Counted from the stretch's first letter, positions 35,873 to 45,397 are shown. The stretch is DNA of 64,000 nt from Pseudomonas capeferrum (GCF_013523055.1 NZ_JAAMQM010000002.1:248001-312000), one strand, 5' to 3'. Translations and numbers: made by a program. Notes: generated from the letters alone by a model not told the origin.

Positions 35873-36313
35873 ATGAACGTTTTGAACCTGAAGATGGCCT
35901 TGAGCCTGGTAAACGGAGCGCTGGCTGCAGGCCGCAAGATCAACGCCGCGCCGCTTACCGTGGCGGTGCTGGATGCCGGGGGACATTTGCTGGCCTTGCA
36001 GCGCGAGGACGGTGCAAGCCTGCTACGCCCGCAGGTGGCGATGGGCAAGGCATGGGGCGCGATTGCCTTGGGCAAGGGCTCGCGCCTGCTGGCGCTGGAT
36101 GCCCAGCAACGTCCCGCGTTTTTCGCGGCGTTGAACGGCTTGGGGCAGGGGGCGGTGGTCCCGGCGCCGGGTGGTGTGCTGGTGCGCGATCAGGCGGGAG
36201 GGGTGCTGGGGGCGATTGGTATCAGTGGCGATACGTCGGATATCGACGAGCAGTGTGCGATCAGTGCCATCGAGGAGGTGGGGTTGACGGCTGATGCGGG
36301 GGTGGCGGCCTGA
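35873..36313 (+). CDS. HbpS/GlcG-family heme-binding-like protein
   Basis: The protein has 146 residues. It has the GlcG/HbpS (DUF336) fold, with LTVAVLDAGGHLLALQREDGA and GAIGISGDTSDIDEQCA. Members often neighbour glycolate and diol metabolism genes; their biochemical role is unclear. It is divergent from gcl and shares operators with it. RBS AAAGGA precedes the ATG at 35873. Confidence 0.88.
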   Translation: MNVLNLKMALSLVNGALAAGRKINAAPLTVAVLDAGGHLLALQREDGASLLRPQVAMGKAWGAIALGKGSRLLALDAQQRPAFFAALNGLGQGAVVPAPGGVLVRDQAGGVLGAIGISGDTSDIDEQCAISAIEEVGLTADAGVAA

Positions 36314-36374
36314 GGCTGACTGTGGGTAATGGGCTCAGCGTATCCCTATCTAGCCAGCTGATTTGACTGTTTTC

Positions 36375-36527
36375 ATTGCCAGGCGAGTCCTGCGGTCTCG
36401 ATCGCGGGGCAAGCCCGCTCGCCACCGGACCGTTCCATCAGCATCACCATATCGCTGTGAACGCACACAGCTACCGGTGGCGAGCGGGCTTGCCCCGCGA
36501 TCGAGGCCGCAGGACTCGCCTGGCAAT
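36375..36527. repeat. Inverted extended-REP pair
   Basis: Arms 36375-36428 and 36474-36527 (54 bases) are inverted with one mismatch. They contain GCCAGGCGAGTCCTGCGG and CGATCGCGGGGCAAGCCCGC. This is the same extended subtype as 23150-23312. It lies between the convergent HbpS-like and TetR genes. Confidence 0.9.
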
Positions 36528-36561
36528 ACGCGCGTTCATTCGCCCCGGTAGATGTGGGAAC

Positions 36562-37170
36562 TCAAGCGTCCGGCTCGCAACCCTTGAGTACCAGCCTGAT
36601 GATGGTCTCGGCAGCCTTCTCGTAATCCTCATCATCGAGTTTCTGCTTGCCGGTCACCACGGAAATCTGCCAGTCGAAGTCGGCATAGGTCTGGGTCGCG
36701 GCCCAGATGCTGAACATCAGGTGGTGCGGATCGAGCGGGGCGATCTGTCGGCGATCGATCCAACGCTGGATGCACTCGATATTGTGCCGCGCCTGCACGT
36801 TGAGTTGTTCCACCTGGCTGACGCTCAGGTGCGGCGCGCCATGCATGATCTCGCTGGCAAATACCTTGGATGCAAAGGGCAGGTCACGCGATATGCGAAT
36901 TTTCGAACGAATATAGGCACTCAGCACTTCCCGGGGATCGCCGTCGGCGTTGAAGGGCGTGGAGGCCTGCATGATGGGCTCGATGATGCTCTCGAGCACT
37001 TCGCGATAGAGGTTGTCCTTGGACTTGAAGTAGTAGTAGACATTCGGCTTGGGCAATCCGGCCTTGGCGGCGATGTCGCTGGTCTTGGCGGCGGCGAAGC
37101 CCTTGTCGGCGAATTCCTCGCTGGCCGCGCGCAGGATCAGTTCCTTGTTGCGCTCGCGAATACTGCTCAT
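36562..37170 (-). CDS. rutR: TetR-family regulator, RutR-like
   Basis: The protein has 202 residues. The N-terminal TetR helix-turn-helix (TSDIAAKAGLPKPNVYYYFK, about 30-49) precedes a C-terminal domain resembling that of RutR, with QRWIDRRQIAPLDPHHLMF. E. coli RutR senses uracil/thymine and controls pyrimidine and purine use by binding TTGACCANNTGGTCAA. Several TTGNC-N6-GTCA boxes lie upstream of purine genes in this window. The ATG at 37170 gives the usual length. The orthology is inferred. Confidence 0.75.
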   Translation of the reverse strand: MSSIRERNKELILRAASEEFADKGFAAAKTSDIAAKAGLPKPNVYYYFKSKDNLYREVLESIIEPIMQASTPFNADGDPREVLSAYIRSKIRISRDLPFASKVFASEIMHGAPHLSVSQVEQLNVQARHNIECIQRWIDRRQIAPLDPHHLMFSIWAATQTYADFDWQISVVTGKQKLDDEDYEKAAETIIRLVLKGCEPDA

Positions 37171-37328
37171 GGTGGCACGGTTCCTCGTGTCTGGCCTGGG
37201 GACGCGGCATGCTCGACCCAGTGGCCTGGCAGGGTAGTCGCGCATGGTAGCACCGGCTTCGAGGAGCGCTCAAGGCGGCGACTTTCGGCTAGACTGGGTG
37301 GCTTGAGACCTATCGGAAATGGATGATC

Positions 37329-38243
37329 ATGGCAGCAAGCAGTCTGTTGGTACTGATCGATGACATCGCCACCGTGCTCGACGACGTCTCGGTGATGACC
37401 AAGATCGCGGCGAAAAAGACCGCCGGTGTTCTGGGCGATGACTTGGCCCTCAATGCGCAGCAGGTCACGGGGGTAAGCGCGGAGCGGGAGATTCCCGTGG
37501 TCTGGGCCGTGGCCAAGGGCTCTTTCCTGAACAAATTGATCCTGGTGCCCACGGCATTGCTGATCAGTGCGTTCATTCCCTGGGCGGTCACCCCGTTGCT
37601 GATGATCGGCGGCGCGTACCTGTGTTTCGAGGGCTTCGAGAAACTGGCCCACAAGTTTTTCCACGACAAATCCGAGGACCAGGCCGAGCACGCGGCGCGC
37701 GCGCAAGCGGTGGCTGATCCGAGTGTCGATCTGGTGGCGTTCGAGAAGACCAAGATCAAGGGCGCCGTGCGCACCGATTTCATCCTCTCCGCGGAAATCA
37801 TCGCGATCACCCTGGGTACCGTGGCCGACGCGCCGCTGACCCAGCAGATCGTCGTGTTGTCGGGCATCGCAATCATCATGACCATCGGCGTCTACGGGCT
37901 GGTCGCGGGGATCGTCAAGCTCGACGACCTGGGGCTGTGGATGACGAAAAAAGCCTCTGGCGCGGCACAGGCGGTCGGTAACGGCATCCTGAAGACAGCG
38001 CCCTACATGATGAAGAGCCTGTCGGTGATCGGCACTGCGGCGATGTTCCTGGTCGGCGGCGGGATCCTGGTGCATGGCATCGAGCCGCTGCATCACGCCA
38101 TCGAGGCATTCAGCGCCGGGCGTGGCGGTGCGCTGACCGCAGCGCTGTTCAATGGCGCCGTCGGGGTGATCGCCGGGGCGTTGGTACTGGCGGTGGTGGG
38201 GGTGGCCGGCAAGCTATGGCGAGCAATGCGACCGGCGCGCTAG
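37329..38243 (+). CDS. DUF808 (YedI-like) inner membrane protein
   Basis: The protein has 304 residues and several hydrophobic segments. It begins [19 protein letters not shown] and continues [20 protein letters not shown], as in E. coli YedI. The family is of unknown function. An ATG at 37323, two codons earlier, is also possible. It is divergent from the RutR-like gene by about 158 bases. Confidence 0.87.
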   Translation: MAASSLLVLIDDIATVLDDVSVMTKIAAKKTAGVLGDDLALNAQQVTGVSAEREIPVVWAVAKGSFLNKLILVPTALLISAFIPWAVTPLLMIGGAYLCFEGFEKLAHKFFHDKSEDQAEHAARAQAVADPSVDLVAFEKTKIKGAVRTDFILSAEIIAITLGTVADAPLTQQIVVLSGIAIIMTIGVYGLVAGIVKLDDLGLWMTKKASGAAQAVGNGILKTAPYMMKSLSVIGTAAMFLVGGGILVHGIEPLHHAIEAFSAGRGGALTAALFNGAVGVIAGALVLAVVGVAGKLWRAMRPAR

Positions 38244-38297
38244 GGACCTGCTGGCACCAGGGCGGCGGGTAGCTGCCCTGGTGCCGGCGCCCGACGA

Positions 38298-39080
38298 TCA
38301 GAAGTGCACTTTGACCAACAGGCTCGCGGTGTTCTGGTCGGTGTCGAAGTCGGCGGTGTCCTTGATGCCGTACTTGTTCGTCCAGTAGTCGTACTCGATA
38401 CCCACGTACAGTTGCTTTTCGCCCAGCTTCAACGCCTTGCCCAGGTCGTACTTGATCTGCGGGTTGAAGTGCAGGTTCGCATGGTAGGTGCCGCGGCGGT
38501 TCTCGTCGTTGTCCACCACCCAGTCAATGAAGCCGTCGATGAGAATGTCGGAACTGCCAACGGGCAGGGTGTACCCCCACGCCGGGGTGATCTGCCAGAC
38601 GTTGTCGCCTGGTCGGCTACCGTCGGTGAAGCGCTTGTAGAAGTTCAGCTGGAAATAATCGAAGCCCGGAACGTCCAGGTCGAAGCCAGGACCGATCAGG
38701 TAGGATTCGTTGTCGCCTTCGCCGAACTCGTAGGTCATGGCCAGCAGTACATCCTTGACCGGCCCGAACTCGATCTTCTGGTCGAAAATCTTGCCGAAAG
38801 ACAGACGCGGGCTGATCTCGCCGTAATAGGTGTTGGGCCCGGCGCTGGCATCCTTCTGGCCGTTGTAGAAGATACGGTCGAAGAAGATGAAGTTGTCACC
38901 GTACTTCCAGGCGTCGGCATGCTCGAAAGTAAAGGTCTGCTGGATCTGCGGGTTGACCGTAAAGTCCTTCCCGTACAGATAGGTGATGCTGTTGCTCTGC
39001 CATTGCAGCAAACCTTCTGCAAGGCTGCTACCGGTAACCAGCAGGCCGCCGGCAAGTATCAGGCTGTGAGTAATACGCAT
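38298..39080 (-). CDS. Tsx-like nucleoside-specific outer membrane channel
   Basis: The protein has 260 residues. A signal peptide (LILAGGLLVTGSSLAEG, cleavage near residue 22) leads into a 12-strand beta-barrel of the Tsx/OmpK family. Examples are TYLYGKDFTVNPQIQQTFTF and the terminal ASLLVKVHF ending in Phe, as for outer membrane proteins. Nucleoside or purine uptake is likely from family and context. Two TTGNC-N6-GTCAG boxes lie upstream (39135 and 39292). ATG at 39080. Confidence 0.87.
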   Translation of the reverse strand: MRITHSLILAGGLLVTGSSLAEGLLQWQSNSITYLYGKDFTVNPQIQQTFTFEHADAWKYGDNFIFFDRIFYNGQKDASAGPNTYYGEISPRLSFGKIFDQKIEFGPVKDVLLAMTYEFGEGDNESYLIGPGFDLDVPGFDYFQLNFYKRFTDGSRPGDNVWQITPAWGYTLPVGSSDILIDGFIDWVVDNDENRRGTYHANLHFNPQIKYDLGKALKLGEKQLYVGIEYDYWTNKYGIKDTADFDTDQNTASLLVKVHF

Positions 39081-39134
39081 CGCGTCGTCGCTCCCTTGTT
39101 GTGGCTGTTGTCAGCGCTCGTGAAGGCGCCGTTC

Positions 39135-39150
39135 TTGTCTTTTAGGTCAG
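39135..39150. promoter_or_regulatory. RutR-type box, proximal to tsx-like gene
   Basis: TTGTCTTTTAGGTCAG matches TTGNC-N6-GTCAG and lies 54 bases upstream of the Tsx-like start codon. Confidence 0.5.
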
Positions 39151-39291
39151 TTTTTATCGATTGCCCACACATGTGTGGCAAGTGCTGCGCCAACTTTGGG
39201 AAAAGGGCACAACGGTCCTGCTCGACGTCGTCCTGAACAGATCGAATGGGTATTTCAGACTGGCAACAGGTTCGCCAACCGCCCGAATTCA

Positions 39292-39307
39292 TTGACTGAG
39301 CGGTCAG
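39292..39307. promoter_or_regulatory. RutR-type box, distal to tsx-like gene
   Basis: TTGACTGAGCGGTCAG has near-perfect half sites. It lies 211 bases upstream of the Tsx-like gene, in the 349-base gap 39081-39429, which holds no gene. A hairpin GGCGCGCA/TGCGCGCC follows at 39344-39370. Confidence 0.55.
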
Positions 39308-39429
39308 TAAACGCGGGCAGGTTCATCCTACCCTGAGCAAGGGGGCGCGCAGATTACTGGCTTGCGCGCCAAGCCTCAAGTGCTCCTTCATGGAGCGCTG
39401 TGATTAAAAACTGTGCATTTGGTCAGTTT

Positions 39430-40214
39430 TCAGAATTGCAGCTTCACCAAGGCGCTGGTAACGCTCTGGTTGCTGTCGAGATTGCCATGGCTGTCTATGC
39501 CGTATTTATCCTTCCAGTAGCTGTATTCGATACCGACATAAAGTTGTTTGGCGCCAATGTTCAACGCCTTGCCCAGATCATACTTGACCTGCGGATTGAA
39601 ATGCAGATTCGCGTGGTAGGTGCCACGGCGAGACTCGTCGTTATCTACCACCCAGTCCATGTAGCCATCGATGAGGATGTCGGATCGGCCAACTGGAATG
39701 GTGTAGGAGAAGGCCGGTGTGATCTGCCATACCCTGTCTCCGGGGCGGCTGCCTTCGGTATTGCGCTGATAGAAATTGAGCGTGAAGTAATTGAAGCCGG
39801 GGATGGCAAGGTCGAAGCCCGGACCGATCAGATAAGCCTCGTTGTCACCTTCGCCCGATTCGTAGGTCATCGCCAGCAATACGTCCTTGATTGGCCCGAA
39901 CGCAAACGAACGATCGAATATCTTTCCCAGCGACAAGCGAGGGCTGAATTCACCGTAATAGGTAGTGGCCCCTTTGCTGCCATCGGCCTGACCGTGTAGA
40001 AGATCTTGTCGATGAACAGGAAGTTGTCTCCATACTTCCATTTGTCGGCGTGCTCGAAGGTCACGGTCTGCTGGATCGACGGGTTGATCTTGAAGTCCTT
40101 GCCGTAGAGATAGGTCAGGCTGTTGCCCTGCCAGAGCAGCAGATCTCCTGCGCTGGCTGGAAGGGTGGCCAGCAGGCTTGTTCCCAACAACAGTGACGAA
40201 GCGATGCGTTTCAT
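39430..40214 (-). pseudogene. Second tsx-like channel gene, single-base frameshift
   Basis: From the ATG at 40214 the product starts MKRIASSLLLGTSLLATLPA, continues like its neighbour through FLFIDKIFYT, then goes out of frame. The second half continues in another frame from ADGSKGATTYYGEFSPRL to the terminal ALVKLQF. Comparison with the paralog (FYNGQKDAS) shows that one base of an AAC codon is missing near 39994-39996. Restoring it gives a complete 261-residue protein closely similar to the 38298-39080 product. It is a recent mutation, a phase-variable state or a sequencing error. Confidence 0.9.
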
Positions 40215-40344
40215 GTCGTGGTTCCCGGTTATTGTTCTTGTTGGCTTTTTTCCGGCGCGCAATGTCCCGGACAGCGAGCATGTGCAAGCCGACGGATAAA
40301 CGGTGATGCGAGAAGGAAGGGCGGCGCGCGCCCCGCCCCCTGGG

Positions 40345-41700
40345 TCAGTGCTGGTGTGCCGTGTCGTTGTGTGCGGCGCGGTCGGCGCCACCCAGGATGT
40401 TGAACAGCACGTTCAAGACCAACGCACTGATCGTGGCCATGGCGATGCCGCTGTGGGTAATCGGCTCCATCCATTGCGGCATCTGGGCGAAGAACTCCGG
40501 ACGGACCACCGGGATCAGGCCCATGCCGACACTGACGGCGACCAGCAGCTGGTTGCGTCGGTCGGAGATGTCGGCCTCCTGAAGGATCTTGATGCCTGTC
40601 GCCGTGACCATCCCGAACATGGCGATGGATGCGCCACCGAGGACGGCCGGTGGAATCGAGGCGATCAGGAATGCCGCCTTGGGCAGCAGGCTCAGGGCGA
40701 TCAGGAGACCGCCTGCAACCACGGTGACATAGCGGCAGCGCACGCCGGTCATCTGCACCAGGCCGATGTTCTGCGCGAATGAGGAGTGGGTGAAGGTATT
40801 GAAGAACCCGGCCACGAACGAGGCACCTGCATCGCACATCAGGCCGCGACGCAACATGCCTGGCGTTACCTCGCGATCGGTGACCTTGCCCAAGGCGAGG
40901 AACATTCCGGTCGATTCGACGAAGATGATCACCACAACCAGGCACATGGACAGGACCGGTGCCAGGCTGAAGGTCGGCATGCCGAAGTGCAGCGGTGTCA
41001 CGACCTGCAGCCAGGGCGCTTCGTCCAGGCCGGACAGGTCGACCATGCCGATGGCGCCAGCCAGGATATAGCCCAGCCCCATGCCCACCAGCACCGAGAC
41101 ATTGACCCAGAACCCGCGCATGAATCGATTGATCAGCAGGATCACCGCCAGCACCAGCGCGGCCACCATCAGGTAGATCGGCGAACCGAAGGTGCCTGCC
41201 TCTTGGCCACCGCCGGCCCAGTTGACCGCGACCGGGAACAAGGACAACCCGATCGAGGTGATCACCGTACCGGTAACCAGGGGTGGGAAGAAACGCACGA
41301 CCTTGGACATGAACGGGGCGATCAGCAGGCCGAAGAAGCCCGCCGCGATGGTCGCTCCGAAGATGCCCTGCAAGCCCACGCCCGGCATGCCGGCCATGGC
41401 TACCATGCTGCCTACCGCCGCGAAACTGGCGCCCATCATCACCGGCATGCGGATGCCGACCGGGCCGATGCCCAGGGACTGGACGATGGTGGCCACGCCG
41501 GCGACCAGCAGGTCGGCATTGATCAGAAAGGCGACTTCCTCGCGGGACAAACCGGCAGCCTGACCGATGATCAGCGGTACGGCGATCGCACCCCCATACA
41601 TCAGCAATACGTGTTGCAGGCCCACCAGGATCAGTTGAAACAGCGGCAATGGCTGTCGTGGTGGCGCAACGGGGATGTACGCCTTGGGTGACTCGGACAT
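40345..41700 (-). CDS. uacT: NCS2-family urate/xanthine permease
   Basis: The protein has 451 residues and 14 predicted helices. The NCS2 signature QNIGLVQMTGVRCRYVTVVAG and the acidic motif FVESTGMFLALGKVTDRE are present. The subgroup imports urate, xanthine or uracil by proton symport. Being next to puuD (urate hydroxylase) makes urate or xanthine most likely. ATG at 41700. It is separated from puuD by 150 bases. Confidence 0.88.
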   Translation of the reverse strand: MSESPKAYIPVAPPRQPLPLFQLILVGLQHVLLMYGGAIAVPLIIGQAAGLSREEVAFLINADLLVAGVATIVQSLGIGPVGIRMPVMMGASFAAVGSMVAMAGMPGVGLQGIFGATIAAGFFGLLIAPFMSKVVRFFPPLVTGTVITSIGLSLFPVAVNWAGGGQEAGTFGSPIYLMVAALVLAVILLINRFMRGFWVNVSVLVGMGLGYILAGAIGMVDLSGLDEAPWLQVVTPLHFGMPTFSLAPVLSMCLVVVIIFVESTGMFLALGKVTDREVTPGMLRRGLMCDAGASFVAGFFNTFTHSSFAQNIGLVQMTGVRCRYVTVVAGGLLIALSLLPKAAFLIASIPPAVLGGASIAMFGMVTATGIKILQEADISDRRNQLLVAVSVGMGLIPVVRPEFFAQMPQWMEPITHSGIAMATISALVLNVLFNILGGADRAAHNDTAHQH

Positions 41701-41850
41701 GCAGCACCTCGAGTTTTGTTTTTATTCTCGGATGAGACAAGCACCCGGCCCCAGGCGGCCCGCTTCATGAAGCGGGTCTGTTGCCTGAAGCCCTCGGCTC
41801 GCTACTTGCTACGTATTACAGGTGGCGTGGAGCTTGGAAACGCGTGACGA

Positions 41851-43170
41851 TCAGTGGGTTGGCGCACCTTTGGCAATCCAGGCGCCGACCAACTCACGCT
41901 CCTGCTGTGTCATCTGCGTGATGTTGCCCAGTGGCATGATCTGGCTCGCTACCGCCTGGGCCTGGATCCGCGCTGCTTGCGCCTGGATCTGCTGCGGAGT
42001 GTCGAACATCACGCCACCCGGTGCCGCGCTGAACAGTGGGCTGGTCGGCGTGGACGAATGGCACACCGTGCAGCGTTCCTGAATAACGCTGTGGATCTTC
42101 TCGAAGTCCGCATCCGATGTGGTCGTGCTAGCCGCTTGCGCCTCGGTCGCGGGCGCCTGGGTTGCCTGGGCGGCTTGCTCGGCGCGACGCTCGGCAGCCG
42201 TCTTCCCACCTTGCGCGGTTTCCGGCAGTGGCTGGTACTGGCTCTGCGCGGCCGCCTGCTCAGGGGCGGTCGACATCGGCTTGGGACCGGTCACATAGGC
42301 CAGGCAGATCATCGCCAGGGCGCCGACTGGCAAGGTCCAGGCGTACTTGGCGCTGTCATGGCGAGTGTTGAAGTAGTGACGGATCAGCACGGCTGCCACG
42401 GCGATGCCCGCCAGGATCAGCCAGTTGTATTGGCTGCCGTAGGTGCTTGGGAAGTGGTTGCTGATCATGATGAACAGCACTGGCAGAGTGAAATAGTTAT
42501 TGTGGCGCGAACGCAGCAATCCCTTGGCGGGCAGGAGCGGGTCCGGGGTGACGTTCTTCTCGATGGCGGCAACCAGCTGGCGCTGCGCCGGCATGATGAT
42601 GCGGAAGACGTTGCCGACCATGATGGTGCCCATGATCGCACCGGTGTGCAGATAGGCGCCACGACCGCTGAATATCTGACTGAAGCCATAGCAGGCGGCG
42701 ATGATCAGTACGAACAGGACGCCGCCGAGCAGGATAGGGCGCTTGCCGAGCGGCGAGTCACAGAGCAGGTCATAGATGAACCAGCCCGCGATCAGCGAGC
42801 CGATCCCGATGGCTACGCCTTCCGGGCCGCTCAGGCTGCTGCCGGGTGCCAGCAGATACAGGACGGGGTTCCAGTAGAACACCACGCACAGCAGGGCTAC
42901 GCCCGACATCCAGGTGAAATAGGCTTCCCATTTGAACCAGTGCAGGTTGTCCGGCATCTTCGGCGGCGCGAGCTTGTATTTCTCCAGGTGATAGATACCC
43001 CCACCATGGATCGCCCAGAGATCGCCGGACAAGCCATCACCCGGGTTGGCCCGGTTGAGGTTGTTCTCCAGCCAGACGAAGTAGAACGACGCGCCGATCC
43101 AGGCCACGCCAGTGATCAAGTGAACCCAGCGCACGCTCAGGTTCAGCCATTCCAACAGATGTGCTTCCAC
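41851..43170 (-). CDS. puuD: Membrane urate hydroxylase PuuD with C-terminal cytochrome c domain
   Basis: The protein has 439 residues. About eight helices occupy the first ~310 residues (WVHLITGVAWIGASFYFVWL at 15-34). An Ala/Gln-rich linker follows, then a cytochrome c domain with CTVCH (367-371) and a methionine in QIMPLGN. PuuD oxidises urate to 5-hydroxyisourate and passes electrons to the respiratory chain. The start is GTG at 43170. The allA stop is 50 bases upstream. Confidence 0.94.
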   Translation of the reverse strand: MEAHLLEWLNLSVRWVHLITGVAWIGASFYFVWLENNLNRANPGDGLSGDLWAIHGGGIYHLEKYKLAPPKMPDNLHWFKWEAYFTWMSGVALLCVVFYWNPVLYLLAPGSSLSGPEGVAIGIGSLIAGWFIYDLLCDSPLGKRPILLGGVLFVLIIAACYGFSQIFSGRGAYLHTGAIMGTIMVGNVFRIIMPAQRQLVAAIEKNVTPDPLLPAKGLLRSRHNNYFTLPVLFIMISNHFPSTYGSQYNWLILAGIAVAAVLIRHYFNTRHDSAKYAWTLPVGALAMICLAYVTGPKPMSTAPEQAAAQSQYQPLPETAQGGKTAAERRAEQAAQATQAPATEAQAASTTTSDADFEKIHSVIQERCTVCHSSTPTSPLFSAAPGGVMFDTPQQIQAQAARIQAQAVASQIMPLGNITQMTQQERELVGAWIAKGAPTH

Positions 43171-43220
43171 AGTCTTTACCTCTTCCCTGGCGCCCTGTAG
43201 CCGGGCACTCAGGCCTTCTC

Positions 43221-43724
43221 TTATTGGTGGGGGTCGAGGATCAGTCGTGCATCCTCATTGAAAAAATGCTCATCGCAGTTGTTGCCGGAACCACTGCGAT
43301 CAACCACCAGGAAGTCATCCCGCTTTTCGATCGTCAGCACCGGATGGTGCCAGACGCCGCGATGGTAATTGATGCCCTGCCTGCCATTACTGCGGAAGGC
43401 GCGGACCAAGCCTGATACAGGTGCATCGCCAACGGGCGCGACCACGATCAGAAAGGGGTTGCCGAGCAGCGGGATGAAAGCCTGGCTGCCCAGCGGATGG
43501 CGTTCAAGCATGCGAACGGTCAGAGGCATCTCCAGCGCGTCGGCGCGGAAGATGCTGATGATCGCCTTGTCCTCGGGCTCGGCGGTCTCGACCGTGGCGA
43601 GCTTGTGGAAACGCATGGTCGAGCCGTTGTTGATCATGAAGTGATCGCTGCCATCGGTTTCAATCACGTCACCGAAGGGGGCGAAGGCTTCTTTGCTCAG
43701 GGGCTCAATCACGAGTGTGCGCAT
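43221..43724 (-). CDS. allA: Ureidoglycolate lyase AllA
   Basis: The protein has 167 residues. It has the cupin-like AllA fold, with INYHRGVWHHPVLTI and DRSGSGNNCDEHFF near the C-terminus. It cleaves ureidoglycolate into glyoxylate and urea, linking purine breakdown to gcl. It lies 56 bases downstream of uraD; no allantoicase gene intervenes. ATG at 43724. Confidence 0.94.
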   Translation of the reverse strand: MRTLVIEPLSKEAFAPFGDVIETDGSDHFMINNGSTMRFHKLATVETAEPEDKAIISIFRADALEMPLTVRMLERHPLGSQAFIPLLGNPFLIVVAPVGDAPVSGLVRAFRSNGRQGINYHRGVWHHPVLTIEKRDDFLVVDRSGSGNNCDEHFFNEDARLILDPHQ

Positions 43725-43780
43725 GCGGTTTTTCTCTTTGTTCTAGGTGTGGGGAAACGGTCGCGAGGGGCAGGTGGCCC

Positions 43781-44296
43781 TCACAGTTGCAGCAGGCGGA
43801 ACAGGGCTATCAGGTTGATCTGGGCCAGGGCTTCCTTGAACTCGGCATCGACGTCGTTGTGGATGCGTTTTTCGAACGCGGCAAGGATCTGGTGACGATT
43901 GCTGCCCTTGACGGCCATGATGAACGGGAATTGGAACTTGGCCTTGTAGGCATCGTTAAGCGCCGTGAAACGGGCGAATTCCTCGGCCGTGCACTGATGG
44001 ATCCCCGCGCCCGCCTGCTCGTCGGTGCTGGACTGGGTCAGCTCGCCCTGGATGGCCGCCTTGCCTGCCAGGTCCGGGTGGGCGTTGATCAAGGCCAGTT
44101 GCTCGGCATGGCCGGCGCTGAGCAGAATGTCGCTCATGCGCTGCTGCAGCGCCTCGACTTCATCCAGTTCATGCAGTTGGCCCAGGTCGAAAGCCTTTTC
44201 GGCCACCCACGAGGAATGCTCGTAGATATCACCGAAGGTCCTGACGAAGGTGGCCCGGTCCAGGGTCGAAGGTTTGAGGGTCTTGAAGGCTGTCAT
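43781..44296 (-). CDS. uraD: OHCU decarboxylase
   Basis: The protein has 171 residues and is all-helical. The catalytic His lies in FGDIYEHSSWVAEKAF (about 22-37), and the substrate region is INAHPDLAGKAAI. It decarboxylates 2-oxo-4-hydroxy-4-carboxy-5-ureidoimidazoline to S-allantoin. Its ATG overlaps the puuE stop by one base. Confidence 0.95.
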   Translation of the reverse strand: MTAFKTLKPSTLDRATFVRTFGDIYEHSSWVAEKAFDLGQLHELDEVEALQQRMSDILLSAGHAEQLALINAHPDLAGKAAIQGELTQSSTDEQAGAGIHQCTAEEFARFTALNDAYKAKFQFPFIMAVKGSNRHQILAAFEKRIHNDVDAEFKEALAQINLIALFRLLQL

Positions 44297-45222
44297 CAGG
44301 CGTTCTCGTTCTTGTAGGGGTGAGTGGCATGCCAGTGGCGGGCGATGTCGACGCGACGGGCGAACCAGACCTGATCGTGACTCTTGGCGTACTCGATGAA
44401 GCGCTTGAGCGCGGCCAGGCGCGCCGGACGACCAATCAGACGGCAGTGCAGGCCGATGGAAAGCATCTTCGGCGCCTCGGCGCCTTCTTCGTAGAGCACG
44501 TCGAAGGCGTCCTTGAGGTACTGGAAGAATTGCTCGCCGCAGTTGAACCCTTGCACCTGGGTAAAGCGCATGTCGTTGGTGTCCAGGGTGTAGGGGATCA
44601 CCAGGTGCGGCTTGTCGGTCGGGTTGTTGCGTTCCCAGTAGGGCAGGTCGTCGTCGTAGGTGTCGCTGTCATAGAGGAAACCGCCTTCTTCCATCACCAG
44701 GCGACGGGTGTTCACGCTGTTGCGGCCGGTGTACCAGCCCAACGGACGCTCGCCGGTGATTTCGGTCAGGATGCGGATGGCCTCGAGCATATGCTCGCGT
44801 TCCTGGGCTTCGTCCATGTACTGGTAATCGATCCAGCGGTAGCCGTGGCTACAGATCTCGTGACCGGCCTCGACCATGGCGCGGATCACGTCGGGGTGGC
44901 GCTGGGCAGCCATGGCCACGGCGAAGATGGTCAGCGGCACGCCGCTGTCCTTGAACAGCTTGAGCAGGCGCCAGACGCCAGCGCGGCTGCCGTATTCGTA
45001 AAGCGACTCCATGCTCATGCAGCGCACGCCCTGCAACGGCTGCGCGGCAACCATTTCCGACAGGAAGGACTCGGACTCCTTGTCACCATGCAGGATGCTG
45101 CGCTCGCCGCCTTCCTCGTAGTTGAGCACGAAGGACAAGGCGATGCGGGCGTTTCCTGGCCAGCGCGGATGAGGTGGGGTGTTGCCGTAACCGATCAGAT
45201 CGCGAGGGTAGTCAGCGCTCAC
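44296..45222 (-). CDS. puuE: Allantoinase PuuE (NodB-type)
   Basis: The protein has 308 residues. It is a polysaccharide deacetylase-like fold with SFVLNYEEGGERSILHGD, AGHEICSHGYRWIDY and TGRNSVNTRRLVMEEGG. This is the cofactor-independent allantoinase class that hydrolyses allantoin to allantoate. It is first in puuE-uraD-allA and divergent from uraH. A TTGTATACAA lies 75 bases upstream of the ATG at 45222. Confidence 0.95.
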   Translation of the reverse strand: MSADYPRDLIGYGNTPPHPRWPGNARIALSFVLNYEEGGERSILHGDKESESFLSEMVAAQPLQGVRCMSMESLYEYGSRAGVWRLLKLFKDSGVPLTIFAVAMAAQRHPDVIRAMVEAGHEICSHGYRWIDYQYMDEAQEREHMLEAIRILTEITGERPLGWYTGRNSVNTRRLVMEEGGFLYDSDTYDDDLPYWERNNPTDKPHLVIPYTLDTNDMRFTQVQGFNCGEQFFQYLKDAFDVLYEEGAEAPKMLSIGLHCRLIGRPARLAALKRFIEYAKSHDQVWFARRVDIARHWHATHPYKNENA

Positions 45223-45297
45223 TGCAGTCTTCCTTCTTGTGCGTTAGTGCGGGTGGTGACCGTCCCAGATGGGTATCGCGTGCACCGGATGGATTGA

Positions 45298-45307
45298 TTG
45301 TATACAA
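45298..45307. promoter_or_regulatory. TTGTATACAA operator upstream of puuE
   Basis: Exact palindrome in the puuE/uraH divergent region, nearer to puuE. Confidence 0.75.
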
Positions 45308-45381
45308 CTTGTGAAACTTTTTGTAAGCCTGTTTTTTTGCATTTCTTTCATCCGGTGCGTCAGGATGAGGTTGCAAAAAAC

Positions 45382-45397
45382 TTGCCTGATTGGTCAG
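45382..45397. promoter_or_regulatory. RutR-type box in the puuE/uraH region
   Basis: TTGCCTGATTGGTCAG fits TTGNC-N6-GTCAG and lies between the two TTGTRTACAA operators of this 374-base gap, which contains no gene. Confidence 0.5.

Noticed and set aside
39412..39426. A further RutR-type box just outside the broken tsx-like gene
   Set aside because: Only the right half (GGTCAG) matches, and it lies at the 3' end of the gene, not at a promoter.
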